Source: Mycobacterium lehmannii
GTDB taxonomy: Bacteria; Actinomycetota; Actinomycetes; Mycobacteriales; Mycobacteriaceae
Length of the DNA stretch: 64,000 nt
Direction of reading: 5' to 3'
NCBI RefSeq assembly: GCF_002245535.1
Contig: NZ_NKCN01000002.1
Location: 310,001-374,000, forward strand
Below are positions 54,122 through 62,127 of this stretch, in pieces. Numbering within the stretch: position 1 is the first letter of the stretch; every line of letters starts with the position of its first letter. The notes below the pieces were generated by a model. It saw nothing but the letters and a program-made list of their open reading frames with translations. It was not told the origin of the DNA and ran no database searches. The translations under genes and the position numbers were made by a program.

Positions 54122-55359
54122 CGTCACGGGTCGTCATCGTCGGCAGTTCTGTCGGCGGGGTCCGCACGGCCCAGGCGCTGCGATCGCAAGGCTACGACGG
54201 CGACGTCGTCCTCGTGGGCGAGGAAACTACACTGCCCTACGACAAGCCGCCACTATCCAAAGCGTTGCTTGCGGGTACGAGTGACATCGCCGCTGCGACG
54301 TTACTCACCAGAGAGGCTGCCGCCGCCGACGCCATCGAGCTGCGCCTCGGCCGCCGCGCGATCGGAGTGGATGTCGCAGCGTGTCAGGTGGAGTTCGCCG
54401 ATGATGAGCCCCTGCACTACGACCACCTGGTGGTGGCCACCGGAGCGAGCGCGCGACCATCCCCGTGGGGCCAGGGACCGGGCGTTCATGTGCTCCGCAC
54501 CCTAGAGGACTGTCTGCGGCTAAGAGCCGACCTCGTCGCCGGTGCCCGCCTCGTGGTGATCGGGGCAGGATTTATCGGGGCTGAGGTCGCATCAACCGCG
54601 CGTTCACTGGGGCGGCACGTGACGGTTATCGACCCGGTGCCGGTGCCGATGAGCCGAGTGCTCACCGAAGAGATCGGCGGGTGGTTCGTCGATTTGCATC
54701 GAGACCACGGAGTGCACACGCGATTCGGCGTCGGTGTCGAGAATATTGCGGGGGAGCGCGGCAACTTTGAGGTCCGCCTCACGGACGGGACCGTCGTTGA
54801 AGCCGACACAGTGGTGGTGGGCATCGGCGCCGTTCCGAACGACGGCTGGCTGATGTCGTCGGGACTGGTCGTCGATGATGGCCTGGTCTGCGACGAGTTC
54901 TGTCGTGCCGTCACGTCAGAGAACGTCTACGCAGTCGGCGACGTGTCGCGTTGGTTTCATCGCGCCCGCGGGGTGATGATGCGCATCGAACACTGGACAA
55001 ACGCGGTCGACCAGGCCTCTTGCGTCGCGCACAATATCTCGCACCCCGATGATCTGCGCTGCTACGAGCCCGTCGAGTACGTCTGGAGCGACCAGTACGA
55101 CTGGAAGATCCAGTTTTGCGGTCAAACAACTCACCTCAGTGAGCCACTCGTCGTCGGAGATCGGTCGTCCGACAATCGATTCACAGCGCTCTACCCCGAT
55201 GGCGAGCAACGACTGAGCGGCGCTGCGGTCGTGAACTGGCCTCGAGCACTGATCGAGTGCAGGCGTGCCCTGCAGGCCGGCAGCGATCTCGACAGTGTGC
55301 GGGGGAAGCTCGAATTGTTGACGAACCCACCCGACACCGCCGCGACGCGATCACCATAG
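54118..55359 (+). CDS. FAD-dependent ferredoxin reductase
   Basis: A 413-aa reductase of the putidaredoxin/rubredoxin-reductase type. FAD: VVIVGSSVGGVRTAQALRSQGYD; NAD: LVVIGAGFIGAEVASTARSLG; C-terminal FAD: SENVYAVGDVSRWFH. It passes electrons from NAD(P)H to the 3Fe-4S ferredoxin encoded just before (ATGA overlap) and completes the three-component dioxygenase of module 3. Confidence 0.93.
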   Translation: MTSRVVIVGSSVGGVRTAQALRSQGYDGDVVLVGEETTLPYDKPPLSKALLAGTSDIAAATLLTREAAAADAIELRLGRRAIGVDVAACQVEFADDEPLHYDHLVVATGASARPSPWGQGPGVHVLRTLEDCLRLRADLVAGARLVVIGAGFIGAEVASTARSLGRHVTVIDPVPVPMSRVLTEEIGGWFVDLHRDHGVHTRFGVGVENIAGERGNFEVRLTDGTVVEADTVVVGIGAVPNDGWLMSSGLVVDDGLVCDEFCRAVTSENVYAVGDVSRWFHRARGVMMRIEHWTNAVDQASCVAHNISHPDDLRCYEPVEYVWSDQYDWKIQFCGQTTHLSEPLVVGDRSSDNRFTALYPDGEQRLSGAAVVNWPRALIECRRALQAGSDLDSVRGKLELLTNPPDTAATRSP

Positions 55360-55906
55360 CGCGGCCACACCCGCCGCCGCATCGGACGTGGCACCGTACG
55401 TCCACCGAAGATGCTCGCTGCGATGTCGCAATCTTAATTCGACAACGTCTCACCAGCGGGGAAAACGGCCCTCAAGATCAACACCTTGCCGTTATCTCGC
55501 CTCACCCGATCTCGAGTTGCTCCCCAGCGCCAACAGTGTCCTCATTGTGTTGTGCACCGATCCGAGATGACTAGCGGAGCTGGCGCGACTCGGCGCGGGG
55601 CCGCCGACGTGCTGGCTGAAGAAAGATAGTCTTTCCGCAGATCGGCGCGCGAGCAGCTCAACGAACACGCTCGCAAGTCCATCCGGGAGCACCCGCGACC
55701 ACCACGAAAGACGGCACCCGATGACCTGGATGGCGGCGGAGTCGGCGAATTCGTCTAGCGTGCTGCAGAACTCGACCTTTCGCCCCTCTAGGGATACTGA
55801 CCCAAGAGGTCAGCTCAGTGCGGCCCGTGCGCTATTGACGCGACCGGCGGGTGCCGATAATCTCTAATTGACAGAGTGTCATTCTGCAAACCAGAGAAGG
55901 TAGCTA
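55360..55906. other. 547-bp intergenic region before the second ring-cleavage gene set
   Basis: No gene is supported: all frames are short and unlike known proteins. The region ends with the operator-like TCTCTAATTGACAGAGT (55861-55877) and AGAAGG before the cupin start. It separates the dioxygenase operon from the ring-cleavage operon. Confidence 0.55.
55861..55877. promoter_or_regulatory. Operator-like element shared with 50656-50672
   Basis: TCTCTAATTGACAGAGT matches 14 of 17 bases with TCTCTGCTAGACAGAGT at 50656-50672. The outer CTCT and AGAG are complementary, so it is an imperfect palindrome. It lies 30 bp before the cupin ATG. A common regulator, probably the IclR protein, is inferred. 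Confidence 0.6.
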
Positions 55907-56992
55907 ATGTCCACCGCCGAGAGTTCAGAGCTGCGCGAATTCGACGTCGAGCTCGAGGCTGCCAACTTACGTGGGCAGTGGATATACGACGAAATGCTGG
56001 AAAGCGTCGTCGGCGGCCCCAAGCCCGCCGGTGTTCCCTTTCTGTGGCGATGGGGCGATGTTCACGCGAAGCTTCTGAAGTCGTGCGACGTGATGCCCGA
56101 AAGTTTGACGGCGCGACGCAATCTCTCGTTCATCAATCCGGATGCCCGGGGGACCACGCACACCATGAACATGGGCATGCAGATGCTCAAGCCCGGCGAG
56201 ATCGCCTATGCGCACCGCCATACCATGGCAGCGCTGCGGTTCGCTATTCAAGGCGGCCCCGGCCTGATTACTGTGGTGGACGGCGAGCCGTGCCAAATGG
56301 AGGACTACGACCTCGTCTTAACCCCTCGCTGGACATGGCACGACCACGAGAACGCCACTTCGGAGAACGTCGTGTGGCTCGACGTGCTCGATATCGGATT
56401 GGTGCTCGGACTCAATGTGCCCTTCTATGAGTCCTACGGCGAGAAGCGCCAACCTCAACGCGACGAGCCGGGAGAGCATCTCGCCGACCGCGGGGGCCTG
56501 CTGCGCCCTGCGTGGGAGCAGGTCAAGACGGCGAACTTTCCATTCCGCTATCCCTGGCGCGACGTCGAGCGGCAGCTCCAGCGGATGGCGGGCCTTGCGG
56601 GCAGTCCCTACGACGGCGTCGTCCTGCGGTATGCCAACCCCGTCACAGGCGGATCGACCATGCCGACGCTCGATTGTTGGGTGCAATTGCTGCGGCCCGG
56701 CCAGCGGACCGACGCCCATCGCCACACGTCGAGTGCCGTGTACTTCGTCGTGCGTGGCGAAGGGACAACGGTCGTCGACGACGTGGAACTTGACTGGGGG
56801 CCCCACGACAGTTTCGCGGTGCCCAACTGGAGCACCCATCACTTCGTCAACCGGTCGACGGAAGATGCCGTGCTGTTCTCGGTCAACGACATCCCCACAC
56901 TCAAGGCGCTCGATCTGTACTACGAAGAGCCCGAGCTGTCATTGGGGGCGCACCCGTTTCCCCCAGTCCCCGCCAACCTCCGAGCCCGCTGA
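55907..56992 (+). CDS. Gentisate/1-hydroxy-2-naphthoate dioxygenase-type cupin
   Basis: A 361-aa bicupin ring-cleaving dioxygenase. First cupin: HTMNMGMQMLKPGEIAYAHRHTMAALRF with iron His-x-His; second cupin: VQLLRPGQRTDAHRHTSSAVYFVVRGEGTTV, also with conserved His. The second site is also intact, whereas gentisate dioxygenases often lose one. The family includes gentisate, salicylate and 1-hydroxy-2-naphthoate dioxygenases (PhdI). Adjacent hydratase-aldolase (PhdJ type) favours the 1-hydroxy-2-naphthoate role. Confidence 0.87.
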   Translation: MSTAESSELREFDVELEAANLRGQWIYDEMLESVVGGPKPAGVPFLWRWGDVHAKLLKSCDVMPESLTARRNLSFINPDARGTTHTMNMGMQMLKPGEIAYAHRHTMAALRFAIQGGPGLITVVDGEPCQMEDYDLVLTPRWTWHDHENATSENVVWLDVLDIGLVLGLNVPFYESYGEKRQPQRDEPGEHLADRGGLLRPAWEQVKTANFPFRYPWRDVERQLQRMAGLAGSPYDGVVLRYANPVTGGSTMPTLDCWVQLLRPGQRTDAHRHTSSAVYFVVRGEGTTVVDDVELDWGPHDSFAVPNWSTHHFVNRSTEDAVLFSVNDIPTLKALDLYYEEPELSLGAHPFPPVPANLRAR

Positions 56993-57010
56993 CGTTTCAC
57001 CGGAAAGGTA

Positions 57011-58015
57011 ATGCCTGTGCCTGACACGAAGTTGACTGTTGATGACATCACCGGGGTCGTCGGCATCATTCCTACACCCTCCATCCCGACGGCCAACCAG
57101 CCCGACACAACATTCTCCGTGGACCTCGACGAGGCGGCGACGCTTGCCGACTCGATGGTCCGCGGCGGGGTCGACGTGCTCATGACCACAGGCACCTTCG
57201 GCGAATGTGCCTCGCTGACATGGGACGAGTTGCAAAGCTTCGTCGCCACCGTGGTCGATGCCGTCGCGGGCAGAATCCCGGTTTTCGCTGGAGCGACGAC
57301 GCTAAACACCCGCGATACGATCACTCGAGGTCGTCGCCTCGGCGAGCTCGGCGCCGACGGTTTGTTCGTCGGTCGTCCGATGTGGCTGCCCCTCGATGAC
57401 GCCGGAATTGTGCGCTTCTATCGCGATGTGGCCGAGGCATTGCCGAACCTTGCACTGGTGGTCTACGACAACCCGGGCGCCTTCAAGGGAAAGATCGGGA
57501 CCCCGGCATACGAGGCGCTTAGCCAGATACCACAGGTTGTCGCTGCCAAGCATCTCGGACTGCTCAGTGGCTCCGCCTTCCTCTCCGACCTCCGCGCCGT
57601 CGGCGGTCGTGTGCGGCTACTGCCGCTTGAGACCGACTGGTACTACTTTGCCCGGCTATTCCCAGAGGAGGTCACCGCCTGCTGGTCGGGCAATGTGGCC
57701 TGCGGCCCTGCGCCGGTAACCCACTTGCGCGACTTAATCCGAGCCCGCCGCTGGGACGACTGCCAAACGCTCACCGACGAACTCGAGGCCGCTCTCGAGA
57801 CGCTCTACCCGGGCGGCAACTTCGCCGAATTCCTCAAATACAGCATCCAGATCGACAACGCCCAATTCCAGGCGGCCGGCTTTATGCGCACCGGGCCCAC
57901 CCGACCGCCGTACACCGAAGTGCCGGAGTCTTACTTGACTGGAGGGCGCGAGGCCGGCAAGAACTGGGCCGCACTCCAGCAGCGCTATGCGTCACTTACC
58001 GTCTCGAACCACTGA
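57011..58015 (+). CDS. Hydratase-aldolase (NahE/PhdJ type, DapA superfamily)
   Basis: A 334-aa pyruvate-type aldolase. It hydrates an aryl-2-oxobut-3-enoate and splits it to an aldehyde plus pyruvate. Schiff-base Lys180 is in QVVAAKHLG and catalytic Tyr152 in LVVYDNPGAFKG. Family segments TTGTFGECASLTWDEL and ACWSGNVACGPAP are intact. After the cupin it should act on trans-2'-carboxybenzalpyruvate or a similar product. Confidence 0.9.
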   Translation: MPVPDTKLTVDDITGVVGIIPTPSIPTANQPDTTFSVDLDEAATLADSMVRGGVDVLMTTGTFGECASLTWDELQSFVATVVDAVAGRIPVFAGATTLNTRDTITRGRRLGELGADGLFVGRPMWLPLDDAGIVRFYRDVAEALPNLALVVYDNPGAFKGKIGTPAYEALSQIPQVVAAKHLGLLSGSAFLSDLRAVGGRVRLLPLETDWYYFARLFPEEVTACWSGNVACGPAPVTHLRDLIRARRWDDCQTLTDELEAALETLYPGGNFAEFLKYSIQIDNAQFQAAGFMRTGPTRPPYTEVPESYLTGGREAGKNWAALQQRYASLTVSNH

Positions 58016-58033
58016 ATCGCCCGAGGACAGCAC

Positions 58034-58924
58034 ATGTTGGTGAAGGCGTTGGGTTATGTGGGTGTGGAGTCTCCGGATGCGAAGGAGTGGTTGGAGTTCG
58101 GTCCGGAGGTTTTGGGGATGGAGGCGGTGGAGTCGGCCAGTGGGTCGGTTCTGTTGCGGATTGATGACGTCGATCACCGGTTGGCTGTGCATCACGGGGA
58201 GCGCAACCGGATGTTGTATGCGGGTTGGGATGTGGGCAGCGAGGAGGCGCTGGAGGCTGCCGGGGAGTTGCTGGATCAGCAGGGTATTGGGTTTGAGGTG
58301 GGGACCGAGGAGGACTGCGCCTCCCGCGGTGTGTTGGGCTTTTTGACGCTGTCGGATCCTTCGGGGTTGCGTCATGAGTTGTTTTACGGTCAGAAGGTGG
58401 TGCCGGGTTCCTTCCGGCCCGGTCGTGCGATGTCGGGGTTCGTCACCGGTGCGCAGGGGTTGGGTCATGTGGTGCTGGCGACGCCGGACCTCGCGCAGGC
58501 CGACCGGTTTTTGCGGGGGGTGTTGGGGTTTAAGAAGAGCGATGAGATTTACACCTTTATCGATCTGTGGTTCTACCACTGCAACCCGCGCCATCACAGC
58601 ATCGCGTTGACTCCGATGCCGGGTGTGCGGGGACTGCACCACGTGATGGTCGAGGTGCAAAGTTTTGATGACGTGGGGATGGCCTATGACCTGTGCATGT
58701 CGCGCAACATTCCGCTGAGCATGACGTTGGGGCGCCATGTCAACGATCGGATGGTGTCGTTCTACGTCCGAACACCCAGCGGGTTTGACCTTGAGTACGG
58801 CTGGGACGGGGCCACTGTCGATGACGAAACCTGGACAGTCGCCCAGTACGACCGACCCAGTGTTTGGGGCCACCAAATGGTCGCCCAAACACCACCAGGA
58901 GCACTCGAAGCCGCAACAACATGA
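58034..58924 (+). CDS. Type I extradiol dioxygenase (BphC/PhdF-like)
   Basis: A 296-aa two-domain vicinal-oxygen-chelate dioxygenase that opens the catechol ring next to the hydroxyls. Iron ligands: His145 in GLGHVVLAT, His in GLHHVMVEVQ (about residue 203) and Glu254 in GFDLEYGW. The N-terminal half is the inactive repeat. It should act on dihydroxy-polycyclic intermediates. Codons end mostly in G or T, unlike its neighbours, suggesting a separate origin. Confidence 0.92.
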   Translation: MLVKALGYVGVESPDAKEWLEFGPEVLGMEAVESASGSVLLRIDDVDHRLAVHHGERNRMLYAGWDVGSEEALEAAGELLDQQGIGFEVGTEEDCASRGVLGFLTLSDPSGLRHELFYGQKVVPGSFRPGRAMSGFVTGAQGLGHVVLATPDLAQADRFLRGVLGFKKSDEIYTFIDLWFYHCNPRHHSIALTPMPGVRGLHHVMVEVQSFDDVGMAYDLCMSRNIPLSMTLGRHVNDRMVSFYVRTPSGFDLEYGWDGATVDDETWTVAQYDRPSVWGHQMVAQTPPGALEAATT

Positions 58925-58970
58925 ACGGCTCGACAGAAGAGACGACGAAAAACGATCATATGGAGGTGAA

Positions 58971-59357
58971 ATGGCGATCCAGTTCCTGACCGACGACTGG
59001 GCGACTGCGGTGACCGACGCTGCCAATGCCGACGAGAAGTTCCGCATTGCAGCGAAGGGACATGACGTGCTGCTCCGCGTATCTGTGTCGCAGAGCCCGG
59101 CCAACGATGACTACTACATGCATTTCTCTGACGGGTCGCTCATCGTCGGTATCGGGTCGCCACCGCGCACGCCCGACGTGGATGCCGAGCTCAGCTACGA
59201 AACGAACGTCGAGCTGTCTCGGGGTGCCCTCAACGGCCAGACTGCGGCCATGACCGGGCAGATGAAAGCCGTCGGCAACATGATGAAAATGATGTCGATC
59301 GGAAAAGCCCAGGATCGGCTCGCAGAACTCGAGAGCGGCTTAGACATCGACTACTAG
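58971..59357 (+). CDS. SCP2 sterol-binding-domain-like protein
   Basis: A 128-aa protein. Pattern DDYYMHFSDGSLIVGIGSPPRTPDVDAELSYETNVELSRGALNG and the terminal MTGQMKAVGNMMKMMSIG fit the SCP2 lipid-binding fold, with a hydrophobic ligand tunnel. In an operon for insoluble aromatic compounds it could carry a hydrophobic intermediate; this is inference. Start ATG with GGAGGTGA before it. It lies 46 bp after the extradiol gene. Confidence 0.75.
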   Translation: MAIQFLTDDWATAVTDAANADEKFRIAAKGHDVLLRVSVSQSPANDDYYMHFSDGSLIVGIGSPPRTPDVDAELSYETNVELSRGALNGQTAAMTGQMKAVGNMMKMMSIGKAQDRLAELESGLDIDY

Positions 59358-59520
59358 CACGGATCGCGGCGCCTAAGTTGACTTCGCCCGAGGGGCGGGA
59401 TTCCACGAACGGGTATGCATCACCGACCATTGACTCAAGTCCCACCCTGGGCGGTCCCGCGCGACCATACCGCCAAAAAAAGCCATTCCGAAGATCCTCA
59501 AACCAGATTGGACACGGCTC

Positions 59521-60612
59521 ATGACAACACGTACCAGCGAACTCGTTCCCAGTGACATGAAAGGGCTGTGGGGATTCGTGCCGGCCTGCTCGACGCCGGA
59601 CGCCGCCGATGTCAACGCGGTCGACACGATCGACACCGATGCGCTGGCGTCTCTGGTTGATCGACTGGTTCGTGATGGTGTCGACGGCATCGTTACGACC
59701 GGCAGCGCCGGGGAGTCGCACACCCTTTCCGACGACGAATACCGCACGCTCATCACCACGGTCGTGGAGACGGTGAACGCCCGAGTTCCGGTGTTCGTTG
59801 GCGCCAGTACGCTCAACACGCGCGACTCGATCCGACGCGCCCGCGTCATCGCCGACCTCGGGGCGGACGGGATCATGAGCGGACCGCCGATGTATTTGCC
59901 GCAGACGGCCGAGAACGCGGTCCAGTACTACAAAGACCTCGCCGAGGCCGTTCCGGAGCTGGCGATTATGATCTACCAGAACCCGCACGCGTTCCGCATC
60001 ACATTGCCGCCCGGTGCATTCAGGGAGCTGGCCCAGATTCGCAATATCGTTGCGCTCAAGCAGACCTCGATGGACATCTTCAATGTGATCGGCGCAATCA
60101 AAGCGGTCAAGGACAAGATGTCGGTCCTCGTCTTGGACCAGTTGATGTACCCCGCAATGATGTTCGGCGCTGCCGGAGCGTGGAGCATCGACGTATGCAT
60201 GGGCCCCTGGCCCGCGCTTTCGCTGCGCGATGCATGCCAGCGTGGCGACTGGACAGAGGCCGCGACCATCGCCGACCAGATGCAGGCGCCATTTCGAACG
60301 CTGGGCCTGACTATGGAGGACTTCCAAGCCATGCAGTCCGCCTGGTGGAAGATCGCAATCGACACTGCGGGCTATGGGCGTGCCGGGGCTGCTCGGCCGC
60401 CCTTCGTTCACATACCGCAGACCGTCGTCGACTCCGCCCACCGCTACGGTGAACGCTGGGCAGGAGTTGCGGAGCGCTACCACCGATCAAGGGAAGCCGC
60501 CGGGCTGCCGCCTGCCGCGGCGAACGGCGCCCCCGCCTCGTCATCGACGCCGGGGAATAACCTCCAGGGCGACCTGCCGACCACCCCGCCACCTAAGCGT
60601 CTAGGTCTGTAG
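59521..60612 (+). CDS. Second hydratase-aldolase (NahE/PhdG type)
   Basis: A 363-aa member of the same family, with Schiff-base Lys180 (NIVALKQTS) and Tyr152 (IMIYQNPHAF) at the same positions as in the gene at 57011. It differs in having a poly-Pro/Ala C-terminal tail after residue 330 and less conserved substrate loops (GSAGESHTLS in place of GTFGEC). It may process the product of the extradiol enzyme, the two aldolases serving two rounds of ring opening. Confidence 0.88.
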   Translation: MTTRTSELVPSDMKGLWGFVPACSTPDAADVNAVDTIDTDALASLVDRLVRDGVDGIVTTGSAGESHTLSDDEYRTLITTVVETVNARVPVFVGASTLNTRDSIRRARVIADLGADGIMSGPPMYLPQTAENAVQYYKDLAEAVPELAIMIYQNPHAFRITLPPGAFRELAQIRNIVALKQTSMDIFNVIGAIKAVKDKMSVLVLDQLMYPAMMFGAAGAWSIDVCMGPWPALSLRDACQRGDWTEAATIADQMQAPFRTLGLTMEDFQAMQSAWWKIAIDTAGYGRAGAARPPFVHIPQTVVDSAHRYGERWAGVAERYHRSREAAGLPPAAANGAPASSSTPGNNLQGDLPTTPPPKRLGL

Positions 60613-61503
60613 CCAACGTCGCCAGCCCACTCAGCACCGGCTGAACTTCGGGATGGACTGCCAAGCCGAGCACTGCGACGGTGGCTAGGTGGATCAATGC
60701 CGCCTGCTCGCGCCCACCGAACTGGTGAGCGATGACGGGTCAGCCAGTCACGATTGTGATCGAGGGCACCGTCAGGATAGCAGGTCGCACCCGACCCAAC
60801 GCGTCGCCGAGCACCCAGATGTGCGGCGTAACAAGCATTTTCGCCGCCGTGCCGCGGCGAGCATGTCACAAACCACAAGCGCCACGGGCGGGCTGCCAGG
60901 GACCATGCCGGCGATCACTCGGAGATGTCCGAACCCATACGCCCGACAATCGTCAACGCCTGCCGACCCGGGGGAGTGGAGCCGGCTAACGTCCGCAACC
61001 GGAGGGTTTGTCGGCTTCGCCGCGGACAATAGCGGCGACGACCGCCGCGAGCCTTTTCTGTTCTAGAGCCCCGCGGCCGAATGCTCCCAGCAAGGCACCG
61101 ACAGCACGACGACATCGCCACAGGCCTCGGCTAGACCGGCTGGGCGGTCCCGGCGCAAAGTCAAGTCGGTCAACGAGATCAACACGTCCCAGTCGCGATC
61201 TTGCTTGGCCTGCCGCAGCCTGTCGAACGCGTCGTAAATGCCTGATTCGTAAGCACTTAGCGTGATCTCGTCTAAATGAGGTGACGCGTCCGGCGCCCTG
61301 GTATCGCGCATCGGCTAAAGCCGCCACGTGTGCCGTGGGGCTGGTTCTGTGGGCTTGCTGTGGGAGCCGTTTTGGTCTCGCTTGATTCGGAGATGGCGTC
61401 TTGACGGGCCGGTGTGACGTATCTAGCATTCTCTACAGCGGAGGACGCATCTGTTCAGCAGAATAGAGCGAGTGTTGGCGGGTTGATCGAGGAGTTCGGT
61501 GTG
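60613..61503. other. Gene-poor stretch with degraded fragments
   Basis: About 890 bp with no intact gene. On the minus strand a short open frame (ending at 60599, bounded upstream by a stop) reads HQFGGREQAALIHLATVAV and then LGLAVHPEVQPVLSGLATL, which looks like the end of a helical protein I cannot name. A second fragment, 61063-61311 minus, reads RDWDVLISLTDLTLRRDRP and may be a piece of an actinobacterial membrane-associated family. Neither is convincing as a working gene. Confidence 0.45.
61063..61311 (-). pseudogene. Possible fragment with a W-D-LTDL-LR motif
   Basis: An 82-codon frame with AYESGIYDAFDRLRQAKQDR and then WDVLISLTDLTLRRDRPAGL, resembling the middle of an actinobacterial family with a similar WD...LTDLPLR stretch. 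No ribosome site and no supporting neighbour; it ends inside non-coding sequence. It is given as a low-confidence relic. Confidence 0.3.
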
Positions 61504-62013
61504 ATGAACGCGGTCGGGGTTGATCGGGATACCCGTGAGGCTGTCGAGGCGTTCATGTTCCGGGAGGCGGAGCTACTCGATGGGGGGCAGTTCCGGGAAT
61601 GGTTGGGTCTGCTCGACCCCGACATCCGGTATGTGGTTCCGGTGCGTACCACGAGGGAGGACTCCGCGGGTTGGGTCGGCGCGATCGCGCACTGGAACGA
61701 CGACTACACGGGCTTGGAGATGCGGGTCCTGCGCAGCGAAACGGACTTCTCGTGGGCCGAGTCGCCTCGGTCGCGGACCCGGCACTTCGTGTCCAACATC
61801 CGCACGACTGCCGGACCGGGGACTGATGGGTTGACCGTGCGCTCGAACCTGTTGTTCTTTCGCAGCCGCGGAGATAGCGGCCGCTGGGAGTTGCTCTCGG
61901 CCGAACGCGTCGACGTGTTGCGCCGGTCCGACGATTCGCTGCGGCTGGCTCGGCGTGAGGTGTTGCTCGACCACTCGACGTTGCCCATCGACAACCTGTC
62001 GGTATTCCTGTAG
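61504..62013 (+). CDS. Orphan ring-hydroxylating dioxygenase beta subunit
   Basis: A 169-aa small subunit from ATG 61504 (GAGGAG nine bases before). Segments VEAFMFREAELLDGGQFREWLGLLDPDIRYVVPV, RTRHFVSNIRT and LLDHSTLPIDNLSVFL are typical. It is a beta subunit with no alpha subunit next to it; the nearest alpha is 9 kb upstream with its own beta. The alpha partner may lie beyond the window, or this copy may be a leftover. The open frame reaches back to 61414. Confidence 0.85.
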   Translation: MNAVGVDRDTREAVEAFMFREAELLDGGQFREWLGLLDPDIRYVVPVRTTREDSAGWVGAIAHWNDDYTGLEMRVLRSETDFSWAESPRSRTRHFVSNIRTTAGPGTDGLTVRSNLLFFRSRGDSGRWELLSAERVDVLRRSDDSLRLARREVLLDHSTLPIDNLSVFL

Positions 62014-62073
62014 AGCCAGCTCCCCTCACCACCTCCGCGTGGATATCGCCAATTCCAGAAAGGGCCCGACCAT

Positions 62074-62127
62074 ATGACCACCGAAACAACCGAGACGGAT
62101 TTGATCGAGATGTTGGTGAAGGCGTGA
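62074..62127 (+). CDS. Possible 17-codon leader ORF
   Basis: ATG to TGA encodes MTTETTETDLIEMLVKA. Its stop overlaps the GTG start of the flavoprotein (GTGA), and its last 16 bases (62110-62125) equal the start of the extradiol gene at 58034. It might be a coupled leader peptide or a recombination scar. Coding status unproven. Confidence 0.3.
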   Translation: MTTETTETDLIEMLVKA

